From Polyporus tsugae (Eukaryota > Basidiomycota > Agaricomycetes > Polyporales > Polyporaceae), in NCBI GenBank assembly GCA_024305745.1, contig JAHRBS010000010.1, positions 2,239,501-2,303,500 on the forward strand: a stretch of DNA of 64,000 nucleotides, written 5' to 3'. Of this stretch, positions 43,546-56,200 are shown piece by piece. The translations under genes and the position numbers were made by a program. The notes below the pieces were generated by a model, which was not told where the DNA came from, did not search any database, and saw only the letters and a program-made list of their open reading frames with translations. Each line of letters begins with the position of its first letter. The first letter of the stretch is position 1.

Positions 43546-44368
43546 TTACACACAATGTATTCGTTTCAGCAACGCTGCTTCCACCGCATGTCGTTGCGTT
43601 CCCCCGGTATTTGGCCGACATGGAGTGTTCATCCTCCTTTCCACAACCTCGTGCAGAGGGAGCTTCATAAGTCCCGTTGCGGTGAGGACGCGCTGGTGTT
43701 CATGAAAATTTGAGAGTGCGTCATCTGGCATCGTCGGGAATCAATCCAGGATACTGAGTCGAGAACTCACTCTGAGGTCTGCTGTCCTGCTCGTTATCGC
43801 GCCCATTTGGTTATAAATTTCTCGGCACGTCGTGTTGCAAGTATTAGTATGGATTTGTTGCTGTACGCAAATGACGTTTTGTGAGGAGGACCTACCTCGG
43901 GGGTTGTGTCAACGTTCAAACTGTGTGTACGGACGTGCATGTCCAGATGGTTTGCTACCAGTCTCTCTATCAAAGTTGAGTCAAATCCCTCCGAGTAAAT
44001 TAAACCTGAGGAAGCTGACGGAAATATCAAAAGCTCGGCACTCCCAATCAGTAAGCGGTTGAACGTTGAACGTTGAAACTCGACCGCACCTTCTCCCATA
44101 GTTTGTGCATGCATCAGATCGCTGTCCCATTTCTGCACGTAATACTACTTAGTTGTCGGATTGTACTTTAGTCCCGCCCGACGGATCACATTCGTCGAGG
44201 GATGATCCATCTGGGGGGGGATATCACGTGTGGAGGAGGATCCGTATCGGTGGGCGTCTGAGGAGGATTTGGGTGGGGCAGGGCAGGACAAGAGGGCCCC
44301 CCATCGAGCCCTCTTCTTGTAGCGCTTTCCCCAGCTCTTCTCCTTCCTCCCCTCCGTCGTCCTCGACG
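43546..44368. other. Intergenic, NDUFB9 3' end to lipin start
   Basis: 823 bp. No gene is recognised. A minus-strand open frame at 43794-44138 lacks recognisable motifs. A G-rich, purine-biased stretch at about 44195-44300 lies upstream of the lipin start and may belong to its promoter or 5' UTR. Confidence 0.45.
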
Positions 44369-47300
44369 ATGAACTATCTCCGCGGCGCGGTCAACGCCAT
44401 CAGTGCTCCATACCAGTACTACAAGGACCTCAATCCCTCTACCCTCACAGGCGCTATCGACGTCATAGTCATCCGAAGGCCGAAGGATCTGCCAGACAGC
44501 CCGCCGGACAGCACACTTCCACAGTTGACGGATGAGGATAGCGAGCTTGTTTGCTCCCCATTCCATGTACGGTTCGGGAAGTGGCAGGTCTTGCGACCAC
44601 AAGATAAGAAGGTGCGCATATACTATACTCGACTCTCGCTTGGAGTGGTGTGGAACCTTTGCTTTCAGGTCGATGTTTTCGTCAACGGACGGCTTGTCCC
44701 TTTCTCAATGAAGATCGGGGAGGCTGGCGAAGCTTTCTTTGTCTTTGAGACCGCCGAGGAGATACCCGACAACCTCGTTACCAGTCCAATTCTCCATGCC
44801 ACCAAACCTGGCGAGACAGATACTCAAACTCGAGAAACGGGCAGGTTCGGCGCTGGTCCCGCCTCCCCATCCACTAGCCAAGAACCCGAGTTCCTCGATC
44901 TCGACGCGTCTACTGGAGGCCAACTTCACGAAGAATCCGCTTCCCCGCCACCACCCTCGCGCAAGTTGTCACAGGATGAAGGCTCCGAACGTCCTGGAAT
45001 CCTTTCGAGGACAGCTCAACTTGGGCACGCGATGATGGGCGTTGCACGGGAGGCAAAGAGAGGAGAAGCGGATAAGTTGGACGATAGGACGGTTATGGAC
45101 GCTCTCAGGGAGACCGAAAGAGAGCAGCGGGAGTTTCTCGGCGACAAGGCTACGGCGGCTGTTGTCGCTATACAACGCGGTGCCGGAGTGGACTTCCCGA
45201 GCGCGGACGAGCAGGGCGATGAGGTCCTCCCAAAGCCGGACGAAGACATACATGCCCCAGATGTCATGTACACCGACAGTAAGTTTGATGGTTTCTCCCC
45301 ATGCGTCCATCCATCTAACACTTGCTTGAGGCATAGTTTTTGATATGGAGGGTTACCACGCACACAACCATGAACGAGATGCTTCAGATGCAACTCTCAA
45401 GTCTAGCTCTACGTACCCAAGAGGTTCATCTCCATCGGACGCGCCTAGCCCAGATCGAACACCAGGCCCTTCCAGTAAGCCAAAGCTCCGCGGATGGTGG
45501 TCTTGCATACACTAAATTTAACGACCCGTTGCAGGAACACCCTCCCCTTCTCCTGCGACGCCTCTGTCAGTACCTTTCCCGACCGCGCGTGCGACCTCCG
45601 AACCACCTCCCGATCATGAAGGCGGGTACGAGTCGTCATCGCCTCTTCAACGACCACCATTGCCTTCGATGATTCGTACACCGTCCGGCCCAGAGAGCCG
45701 CAGTCGCCTCCCTTCTCTGCCATCAATACGCACAGGCACCACTGCAGAGTACACTTGGGACTGGGGTAACTTCCCCCAGAAGACGCCTATACGCTCGACA
45801 TTTGCGCTTAACCATGGACCTGGCATGTCCGTCGACCTCACACGTAAGGTGAAGGGTCGCATGATGTCGGAGGTCCCCGACGGGCAGTATGCACGGGCTC
45901 GTGCTACTGCTGAGCGGGAAACGCAGGACGATTCAACATCGTATGGTAACGGTGGGCGGCTGACGATCGACAAGAACGACTCGACGCGGTTCCGAGTGTT
46001 CATTGAGAGGAGAACGGTTGAGTTCGAGATTGCGATCGTCCCACCAACCTCGCGTCAGAGTTCTTGGGGAGGCAGGAAGTCTCACGCGGGTACGTTGGAC
46101 GGCGACGATGAGGTTGAGGACGAGCATTGCTTCGAGGAGAACAAGGTCGACTTCGAGCGCTTCCTGAACGACGAGAGCGTTGTGCATGATGTTAACTTGG
46201 TCTTGCTATGGGGCAACGTGTGAGTACGCCCGCTTATATCACCCAATGAAATATTGACAACAACGATCCAGTTATATCCGGCGACAGGACCGCTCACCGC
46301 TTATGGACGCACTTGTCACATGGCGTCAGACCGCGTTGCGCGACCAGCGGTCCCTCTTTTCCTCGCGTCCGACATCGCCAACATCACTCTCGGAAGACGA
46401 GTCTGTCAAGTCGGAGGGTGACGAGCCGGCCGACGAACATCGCGCCAAGCGCGTGACGGCAGACTCACCAAGTAGTGTTGACAGTGTAGGGAAGGAGTCG
46501 ACCCGGACACCTACCTCGTCCTCGTGGGTCCGCTGGTGGAGTCGCAGAAGTAGGGTGGAGGCTGTACGACCCGACCTTGGACACAGCAACTCGGAGCCAT
46601 TCGTTATATCCTCAGTATGTGCCCCTTTGTCGGACTCGGTACCTCTTGAACTAAGCAAGCTAATGGCCCGCAGCAGTCCCAGACAACCCTGACGCCGATA
46701 CCTGAAGTTGGCATTCAACGGACGAGCACGTCGGCTTCTGCTCCGGTATCCATAGTCCCAATAGACCAGGAGTCGCGCCGGAGGGCTAGATCGATTTCGC
46801 CCGAGCCCAACAAGAGGTTCGCGAAGACGCTGCGACTGACGTCTGATCAGTTGGTATGTCGAACATCGTGAGGTTTAGTGAGCGTCCTGACGTCGCATCT
46901 GTTTACAGAAAATGCTCGATCTCAAGTCAGGCCCGAATTCGGTGACATTCTCGCTATCGGCCACCGGTGTCGCGGCTTGCACTGCTAGACTGTTCTTCTG
47001 GGACTGGACAGACCATGTCGTGATCTCCGACATTGACGGGACCATCACCAAGTAAGATCATATCGATACTGCTCTGCGCTCTCTCAGTCATTTACATGCA
47101 TCCAGGTCGGATGCGCTGGGGCATGTCTTCACGATGATTGGTCGTGACTGGACGCATGTCGGTGTTGCGAAGCTCTATACCGACATCTGCCGCAATGGGT
47201 ACAAGATGATGTACCTTACTTCCCGCGCAATCGGCCAGGCAGACTCGACTCGAGAATACCTCAAGGGGATCAAGCAGAACGATTATCAGCTACCCGAGGG

Positions 47301-48298
47301 CCCCGTCATTATGAGCCCCGACCGGCTGATGGCCTCCCTGCATCGGTCAGCCTTTCGCATTGAGATCCTATGCTGGTCTCAGCTCTGACTCAATACATAG
47401 TGAGGTTATCATGCGTAAACCCGAAGTGTTCAAGATGGCATGTTTACGTGACATCCAGAGACTCTTCGGTGGCCCCACTCACAACCCCTTCTACGCTGGT
47501 TTCGGCAACCGCATTACAGATGCACTCTCCTATCGGAGCGTCAGCGTACCCAGCTCCCGTATCTTCACTATCGATTCTACTGGTGAGGTCAAAATGGAGC
47601 TCCTCGAACTCGCGGGCTACAAGTCCTCGTACATCCACATGACCGATCTCGTCGACCAGATGTTCCCACCCATCAACCGCAAGTGGGCCGCAGAGTTCAC
47701 CGACTTCAACTACTGGCGGGCGCCCATCCAGGATTTCCCCCTTCCCGACCTCTCTCCTCCCTCACCCGCTCTCAGTGCGCACTCCGACACGTCCAACCAG
47801 AGCACGCTTGCCCGCTTGCGAAACTTCAGCTTGGTTGGCGGACGCCAGCCAGCGAAGCCGTTCACCCTTCCCCCACCCGCGACGGAGCCGAACCAGAAGA
47901 ATGACGTGAACGAGAATGAAGGGCGTCTCCGCCAGATGTCCTCGCTCGAGCGCCTGGGCAACACGTTCGCGAATCTTACTCAGTCGTCCTCGTCGACGGT
48001 CGGGAGCCCACACTCAAGCACGCCTACGCTGCACGATTCGGATTCGGAGCTCGATGAGGAGGCAGACGACGTCGAGAAGGCGCGCCGCGGGCGGCGCCGC
48101 CGGGAGAGCGTCGCAAGCATGCCGGGTTCGCTTCCAGGTTCGAACCCCGGCTCGGACGACGAGATGACGTTTGGGGACGACGAGGACGAAGATGACGAGT
48201 ATGACGGGTACGAGGGCGAGACCGAGGACGTGCCGGACGAGGCATTCGACGAGGCCATCTTCGCTGCTGGCGAAATGAAGAACGTCGACTATATCTAG
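44369..48298 (+). CDS. PAH1: Lipin-type phosphatidate phosphatase
   Basis: Nine exons (44369-44611, 44669-45278, 45337-45474, 45535-46219, 46272-46614, 46674-46853, 46909-47051, 47106-47345, 47401-48298) give 1159 aa. The N-LIP domain opens at MNYLRGAVNAISAPYQYY with SPFHVRFGKWQVLR. The C-LIP/HAD domain has the catalytic DIDGT (about residues 774-778), then GHVFTMIGRDWTHVGVAKLY, YLTSRAIGQAD and GFGNRITDALSYRS. The enzyme makes diacylglycerol from phosphatidate and controls membrane versus storage lipid and nuclear envelope growth. The central region is Ser/Pro-rich and likely phosphorylated. The C-terminus is a strongly acidic tail (DDEDEDDEYDGYEGE) before MKNVDYI, a feature that in yeast binds Nem1-Spo7. 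Confidence 0.96.
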
Positions 48299-48652
48299 AC
48301 AGTCCGTGATATATCATTGCTCTTCTGTCTGCACACATATCGCATACGTACACTGCACATCCACATCCACATTTCCATCCACACTCATAGGTACACGCAA
48401 CACGCATCTGCACCCTAATTAATATACTGGACACTGCACTGACATCGTATACTCGCTTGCTGTCTTGCTTGGCGCGTTGTAGTATCACCAGCTTTCCCAT
48501 TAATGTTGTAGAACGATACCCCAGCTAGCAATCGACACCCCATCTCACGCTTCAGATATACACAAAAAACCATAGAACGATCGGCATTGAAAGCAAACAG
48601 CAAACAGACAGCAACAAAGCACTGGTACTAGCACATAACCTACGGTCACATA
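48299..48652. other. 3' region between convergent lipin and RRN3
   Basis: 354 bp, relatively AT-rich, with no coding potential supported. Confidence 0.6.
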
Positions 48653-51315
48653 TCATACAACCAAGACCTGTGGCATGTGCTCGGGTCGTGCAGGGCTGAT
48701 ACTCATCCCGCCAAACGACTCCCCTAGCCCGTCGGTGTCGTCGGCGGGGTGAGGTAGAGCACGCGCGCCATTAATCAGAATACCCATTGGCTGGGACGCC
48801 GCTCCTTGTCCGTCTCCCTCGCCGTCGTCCTCGTCCTCATCCTCCTCTTCCTCTTCCTCATCGTCCTCATCATCGATAGCCACAGACGACCACTCGCGGT
48901 ACACGCCTTGGATGTACGAACCGGAGCGCGGAAGCTTGTAGGGGTCGAAGGGGAAGAACGTGTTCAGCTCGGCCGTCATCGACTGCTCGAAGACGAGGGC
49001 CTTGGGCTTGGGCCGCGCGCGTCCGCCGTCGGTGTTCGGGGCGTAGTCGGAGCGGCGGTTCGCCGCCATGATGGAGTAGCAATAGACGAAGCCCGTCGCG
49101 TGTGCGACGCGCGCGAACTGCATGACGACGTTGGGCGAGCAGACCTATGCGCGCCGCGGGATCAGGACACGGTCGATTACGGATCGGGGGATTAAGAGAG
49201 ACGGGGAGAAATGGACACGGCGTACCTTGAGAGGGTTGAGCTCGGACGTAACGACGCGCTGCACGACGTCGAGCTCCGGCATCCACTTCTTCGGCGGGCC
49301 CTGCTGGGGCGCGAACTCGTCCACCTCGTCCTGGTCCTCGAGCAGGTCGCGCCACCGGAAGCAGAAGATGAGGAACACGGCCTGCGCGACGGCGTAGAAC
49401 ACGCTATGTTGTGCGACGTTCATGCCCACGCTCGCCGCCCCGGGAGCGGCGGCGGCGCCGAGCGCGCCGAATACATCGAGGCGCGCGCGGAGGAAACTGC
49501 AGAGCACCTGGACGACGCGGCGCGCGCTGTCGCGGTCGACGAACTGCGCGCGCGACACGAAGCTCGCGATGTAGCTCGCCGCGGCGGCGCGCGTCACGGG
49601 CGGCTGGTCCTCCTCGAGCAGCGCCTTGGAGACGAGCATGCCCTGGAAGAGGTCCGCGAACTCGGGGTCGAGGGAGGAGTACCAGAAGACGACGAACTGG
49701 GTGTAGCGCGACTTGAATGTGCGCAGGATCGTCCGGTCGAAGATGGCGAGGAGCGTGTGGAACTGGGCGCGTCGGAGGGCTTTGCCCTCTTCGATTGTTG
49801 GTGGAGATCTAGGCCGCGGTGTCTCGACCGTGGGCGTGGATAGGGACGGGGAGTCCGAACGGGAAGAAGGCGTACCCGGGAGAGGTATGAGGACAGGATC
49901 GGATGAGGCGTGTGTCTGGTTGAAGTGGTCGAAGATGATCTTGAGGATGGAGTCCAACTTGTTGACCATTTCCTGAATATGTTTGAAATCGGTCACAACG
50001 TCCTCTGGATCTGAGTCGTTATCTGGATCACCACCAGCATCAGATGACAGGTCGCTCAGGTTGTCGCCCTCGTCGTCGGAATCCTCTCCTTCAGAATCAC
50101 TTTCATCGCCCTCCTGGCCAACTACAGTATCGAACGGATCTAGGTCGAACATCTCCGCCTGCTCCTGGGACTCTAATGCCTCCTCCAGCTCCTCCAATTC
50201 CACTTGGATCTCAACCTGGAGGTCGTGTGAGCAGATGCTTGAAAGTATAAGATGGCACTACCTACGTCCACTTGGATAGTCCGATCTATCACCAGTGCGA
50301 GGACGCGGTCTGCGATTTCTGGACAGTACTCCGTGACCCGGAGCAAATTCCGGATGTATGTCACTTGAGAGACTTGATTCTGTCGCTTATGTGGAAAGTT
50401 GCGGGAAAGTAGGGGTTGGAGGGTGGAAGGGCAGGTAGGAACAATAGAGATCAAGTGTCGGAGTAGATAGTGAATGCGGTCGTAAACCACTCTGCGGGTG
50501 AGTGGCCGTGAGGAGGATTCCGGCAGACCAGCGTCCAGAGCTTGCAGACCGGAGTCTGAGGAGGGGTAAGCACGACAGGCGGGTGGAGACATAGAAATAT
50601 GAACATACGGTAGGTGAGCCCTTGCGAGAGCTTCCCGAGGACAAGAGATAGGTACTCTGGCCGCGCACTAACCAGCATCCCGATAAAGTTGATGTACGAC
50701 TTGACGAAACTAGTGTCCATCGTGGTCCATGGCATATTGACGATAGCTTCCACTAGCGCAGAGTGTACACGTTCAAGGCGAGAGACTACATGTGAGAGGG
50801 CAAGGATCCATAGACGGAGCTGAGGGGCGGGGGAGGGCGCATCGGGGGTAACTTGGGTGATTTTTCTCGGATTAAACTGGTCCACGAGTTCATCGAACGC
50901 GTCGCTAACTCCCTACCGTGTGTGCATAAGAATCAAAAAGGGGATCTTCAATCAATGCGGACTTACCATGGCCTTCATTTGAAGCGCATTATTTACGAAC
51001 GCAAGGTGCATATCCTTCCGATACTGCTCATCTGCACGCAAAGTGAGAAATGTTAACAAAACAAAGGTGAGCGAACACACCTTGCTTGATCCTCGAGTTA
51101 GTGGCAATTGGGCGCTCCGTATATAGAGGAGAGGGTGAGGGTATGAAGGGGGACCTCTTAGGAGGAGACGGCGGTGTCTTGGAACCCTTCGAAGAAGGGA
51201 GGTCGTCAAGATTAATGCGGGGCTTTGGCTGCTCCATATGACGGGAGCCGGACGGTATAGGGCCTGCCTTTGTCTGACGAGAGTTGAAGTGGGAGAAGCG
51301 GGAGTGGGGGTCCAT
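48653..51315 (-). CDS. RRN3: RNA polymerase I initiation factor RRN3 (TIF-IA)
   Basis: Six exons (51315-51081, 51031-50967, 50912-50609, 50555-50266, 50215-49226, 49144-48653) give 791 aa. RRN3 HEAT-repeat landmarks: YRKDMHLAFVNNALQ, SYINFIGMLVSARPEYL, VYDRIHYLLRHLISIVP and HTLLAIFDRTILRTFKSRYTQF. Then come SLDPEFADLFQGMLV, SYIASFVSRAQFV, and FVYCYSIMAANRR before FFPFDPYKLP. RRN3 binds Pol I and recruits it to the rDNA promoter, and is a target of nutrient and TOR signalling. An acidic Asp/Ser loop (about residues 320-365) matches the regulatory loop known in the family, and the tail also has a Glu/Asp run. It shares a 308-bp upstream region with the nucleosidase gene. Confidence 0.95.
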
Positions 51316-51623
51316 CGTTGACTAGCACGTCGTCGTCGGCCCCGAGGCTCTGAACTTGTGGCTCTGAGCAACATGATGAGCATCCTCCTTCACAAAAATT
51401 GGCTTATCTAATCGTATAGATAGGCGCTCGATGTGCCGCCATTACTTAATATTGCTTACCTCTTGATTATCTCTTTATCGTGCGCTGCATCCGCCAGTGC
51501 CAGTTCAAGTACATCATATGCATCATGCTCACCATCATAGTCCTCACCTACTAGATTGTCACCGTAGGTGATATAAGGGTGGCTATTGCGTGGCCATCGT
51601 GACACTCTAGCTTACCGCCTACC
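51316..51623. promoter_or_regulatory. Divergent promoter: RRN3 / nucleoside hydrolase
   Basis: 308 bp separating two start codons that point apart; no clear TATA box. Both promoters should lie here. Confidence 0.55.
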
Positions 51624-53058
51624 ATGAGGTACGTTTGGCTAGACTGCGACCCAGTAAGCGGCTCATTTGTTTGATTGATCATGGTCGTGCGAGCTAAACG
51701 TTCAAGTCAGGGTCACGACGATGCTACGGCCATCCTACTCGCCGTACATTGCCCTAACGTCACTTTACTGGGCATATCCACCGTACGTACTGGTATACCG
51801 CGATTACCACAGGCTACAGCTACCTATCAAACCGCTCTGGTCTACAGGTACATGGAAACGCTAGCGCAGAGAACACGAACAATAATGCCGCGCGATGTCT
51901 CTATGCGTTCGAAGCCGAAGAATACATATGCGTCTGCCCTGGAGCAAAGAAGCCTCTCATCCGCGTCGAGCGGCACGACCCTGAGATCCATGGAATAGAT
52001 GGACTAGGCGGCGTCCAAGGTCTTCCCCCGGCGACCAACCCAATTGTACGTACCCGTCTGGTCGATGACGGTACGCCAATGCGGGCCCTCGAGGGCATGG
52101 CTAAGGCGATATCGACAACCTGGAAGAATGGCCGGGGATCCAAAGTTACCGTCGTCTCTTCCGGACCTATGACGAACGTCGCTTTGTTCGTGAGCGTGTA
52201 TCCGGATTTGCTTGACGGCATCGGTGAGCACCTCCGGTGGGATTGCGTGGCTTCACTCAGTTTAACGGAGCTTCTTGTGTAGAGGAATTCGTGTTCATGG
52301 GCGGCGGTATAGGGATGGGCAACCGTTCTGCATCTGCAGGTGCAGTAAATACAGAAACAACATGCCGTCACCTTCCCCGTAATCACTGACATTCTTCCCC
52401 TAGAATTCAATATCCTTTGCGATCGTAGGTACCTTCTGCGGCGCTGTGCGGTGGATGCACTCACTCACCTCCCACCTACCCGCAATAGCCGAAGCAGCAC
52501 AGATCGTCCTAGACGTACCCGTCAAGAAGACCATGATACCCATCAACGTCACCCACACAGCGATACTCACCCGTGCCATCCTAACCCAGCTCCTCGCTCC
52601 AGGCTCCGCACCGACATCCATCCACGAGCCTCTCCCCCAAGCAGCCAGCCCTCTCCGCCACATGCTCTCCACTTTGATAGGCTTCTTCGCCGAGTCGTAC
52701 AAGTCCACCTTCGGCTTCGTCGATGGACCCCCGCTGCACGACGCTCTCACGATTGCATACGTCGAGAAGCCCGAGCTGTTCGCTTGCAAGCGGCACCGTG
52801 TCGATGTCGAATTGGCCGGCACACACAGCGCTGGGGAGACGGTCGTGGATGTGTTCAATTACCGGTCCGTCGATGATTCTTGGGGTCGGAATGGCAAGAA
52901 TTGCCTCGTCGCGGAGAAGCTAGACGTACGTCCCATAGCTTGGCTTCGTCCTTAGGTTTTCGGTTCTGATTCATAATTTGCAGGTCGAGGGATTCTTCGA
53001 GCTGTTTTTGGACTGTATCGCGCGATGCGACAAGGTCTCGCCCCTGAACCAAAAGTGA
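51624..53058 (+). CDS. URH1: Inosine-uridine preferring nucleoside hydrolase
   Basis: Seven exons (51624-51653, 51711-51782, 51848-52223, 52283-52339, 52404-52424, 52489-52925, 52984-53058) give 355 aa. The calcium-binding signature DCDPGHDDA is assembled only when the 30-nt first exon is joined to exon 2. HGNASAENTNNNAARCL, IHGIDGLGG, VSSGPMTNVAL, FMGGGIGMGN, EFNILCDPEAAQIVL and GPPLHDALTIAY follow, all family marks. The 21-nt exon 5 supplies FNILCD. The enzyme cleaves ribonucleosides to base and ribose in pyrimidine/purine salvage. The exact base preference (uridine or inosine) cannot be read from sequence; the symbol follows the yeast uridine nucleosidase. Confidence 0.94.
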
Positions 53059-53279
53059 GATACCGGATGATGGTGCGAGTGTATAAATCGTATAGGATGT
53101 GGAGGTCGTGAAGATACATAAAGTCATTACAATCGTTGCGTCGAAAGTTTAACTAGATACAGCAAATAAGTACCCGCAAAGGAGGTGATACACAGCAATC
53201 TAAAACACAGGCAACCATTATCCTTACGGTCGAAAATGAAGTGTGAATGCGGAAGCAGCATATGAAACGATATAGTGGA

Positions 53280-56200
53280 TTACTCGAATATCCGGCTCGA
53301 CCGTGTCCCGTCGACAAAGATCTTGCTGAGTGGACGCATCGTGGGATTGCGGTCCCTCCTCCGGCCGGTGCGCATACTTCGAATGGCTTGGTCGAGGTCG
53401 CCGCGGCCGACTGAACGACCTGAAACGCGACTGTACGACGAGGGAGGAGGGCGACGCGCGTCGCCTTCTTTGCCCTTGACCGTCTGCATGACGATCAGTC
53501 CATATTCACCCACGCGCTGAACGAGACTACTCACGCCTTCATCGCTCGGGGACGCAGGCTCCTCCTCGATGGTGATACTCGGCGTTGGAATTGTGACCTT
53601 TGGCATAGCATCGTGTACCTCAAGGGCCGCCTTCTGTAGGGACGAAGAGAAAGAGAGAATCAAGCCGAAGAAATCTTCGGGTTTGGGTGCCTCGGGTGAA
53701 CTAGGGTCTTCGCCGTAGAAGGAGAGCAGAGCGCGCAGCTCAGTGTCCAATGAGGTCCCCATGTTCTTCAATGAGTCCACCACAGAGGTCATTTGCAAGA
53801 CGAAAGGCTAATGAAGTGGTGGGTGGTCGAGGTATCAGATGGGACAGCGGCGAGTACTCACCTGCATGACCACCGGGAAACGATCTTGGGGCGTACGAAG
53901 CTTCTGCATTTGTCGGATCTCCTCGTTTATCTGCTTCATGCCACTGGTGAGGGACTGTACAGAGGCAAGAATGGTCTGCACGGAAACTGTAGGATACGAT
54001 CAGTTTTCACCCGGTAGATCGACAGGAACAGGATAGTACCTCGCGCTGCAGCTTCGACATGAGGCATCTCCTCGATGAAGGTCGTGAGGGAAGGGTCGCT
54101 CTTCAACAGAATCTTCGCAAGGTAGTGCAGAAGCGTAGGACAATCCGGCGTGCCCTTGGCCGTCTTCGTCTCCTTGAGCTTGACTAAAGCCTCGAGCTGG
54201 AAGCCTCTCGCCCCTCCGCGGAACGAGGAGCCGTTCAGGACGTTCCCGATCACCAATACAGCCTGCAGAACGCGCTTGAACTTCGGCGAGGAGCGTAGCT
54301 CCTTCGCGGCCATGTGGACAATGTTGAGCTCAGGGCGAGTCTCTTCAATCTCGAGCTCTAACTTCCGCCGGTACAGCATGCACTCCAGACGTTCAGAGAG
54401 CCGCGGAATGGTCATGATCTGACTGAAGTACTGGTCCGCCTTTGCCAGCTTGCTGACATCGCCGAAGTCCTTCAATCTAACGACTTCTTCTGAGGTCGGG
54501 AGTTGACGACTGATGGCGCGCAAATCATCAACAGATAATCGCTGATCGTCCATTTCGAGCAGGGCTCTACGAATCTCGGGTGGCCCGATCTTGATCCGAG
54601 TAAGCATAATAGCTGTTGGCCATTGTCAGTATCTTCGACCAGCCCTAGAGAGATAACTACGACTCACCGACGTTGTTGGCGCGTGTGATGTCCAACAAAG
54701 TGGTCACATTCTGCTTCTTCGGCGACGTTACACTGATCTGCGAGCTAGTGGAAGGCGAGCTCTCGATGGCGAATGTTGATTCCAGATCCTGCATATCGAA
54801 GTTGAATTCTCCTGCAATCTCGCCCCACACTGTAGTAGGCAGAGTAGGTGCATTGAGTTTGTTCCAGAAGAACGGCTTGAGACGCTTGTTCGACTTCGGT
54901 ATCTTGGGAGCTGGCATCCGCCACCCTGATGGTGGCGGGGGAGGAGGTGGCGGCCCACTACCATTCATGGGCGGTGGTGGTGGGGGAGGAGGAGGACCTC
55001 CGCCAATCACGGGTGGTGGAGGTGGAGGTGGAGGTGGAGGGGGCATCCCAGAAGCGGGTGGCGGAGGAGGAGGAGGAGGAGGAGGAGGTGGTGGTGGTGG
55101 TGGTGGTGGTGGTAGTGATGTAGAGGACGTTGGGGACATCGGCGGAGGAGGCGGGGGAGGTGGGGGAGGTGGAGGAGGTGGAGGAGGGGCTGGCGAAGTA
55201 AGTCCATTAGGTGTGGGCGATAATGACACCATAGAATCTGTCCGCACTATCGGCGGTCTTGGTGCAGGAGGTGGAGGTGGGGGAGGTGGAGCATTGGGCA
55301 AACCGCTAACGAGTGTCGCCGTCGCGCGGACAGGCTTAGCGGGGGGTGGAGGCGGAGGTGGAGGCGCAACTTGCGACTTGTAGTCCTTCTCGGTGATGAA
55401 CTTCGGTTTGGCAGCGAGTTGCACCTTTAGATCCTCAATCTCTGAGCGAAGAGCAGATATCTCTTCATCCTTCCGGGTGAGACTGTCAATCGCACGGCTG
55501 GCCATCTGCTCAGCGTCGACTTCGGGATCCCGAGATTCTGATTCCCTGCTCTCTTCCCGAGACCGGAATCGCGAGTACACGGACTCAAGAGCGCGTTTGA
55601 GGTAGATAATCTCTTTCTCTTTGATGCTAACAGCGATCTCAAGATCATGTGCCTGGGGAACAAGATGTGAGAGATTTGTATGTGCGTAATATCTGCGTTG
55701 AACAGACCTGCGACTTGAGATTTGCGATCTCCTCATTGAGGGTGTGCCACTTGACCCTGTCACGTTCTCGCCTTGCCTTGTCGTCCTAAATTCGCTGATT
55801 GTGAATACCTTCCACTCCCTATCACTTCATCACTTACAGTCTCGCGCGACTCAGCAGGATTCTGCGCCTTGAGACGGTCCAATTCTCCTTGCAACTGTAG
55901 TACTTGCTTCTCCTTCTGGACCAGGCGTTGCACCAAGCCATGGAAGCCCTGGGTCGACTACAATTGACAGGTTAGACCTAGATGCTGGCAGTCGCCTATT
56001 ACAACGAACCTCAGGATTACCGCGACCGGCGGCGCGACCTATCGATGCGGGTACAGCAGGAATAGACTTCAGGGTGCTGAGCTCAGCTGACTGCTGTTCG
56101 AGCTCGTTATGTAGCTCAGTCCTCTACATGTCCAAGTCCGAGTCAGTCACAGAGGAATACATTAAATGCAATGGGCTAACCTCGGTAGTGAGCTCGTCAA

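Noticed and set aside
54673..55383. 236-codon poly-Gly open frame on the plus strand
   Set aside because: It is the antisense of the formin FH1 poly-proline tract (CCN codons read as GGN); no independent gene evidence.
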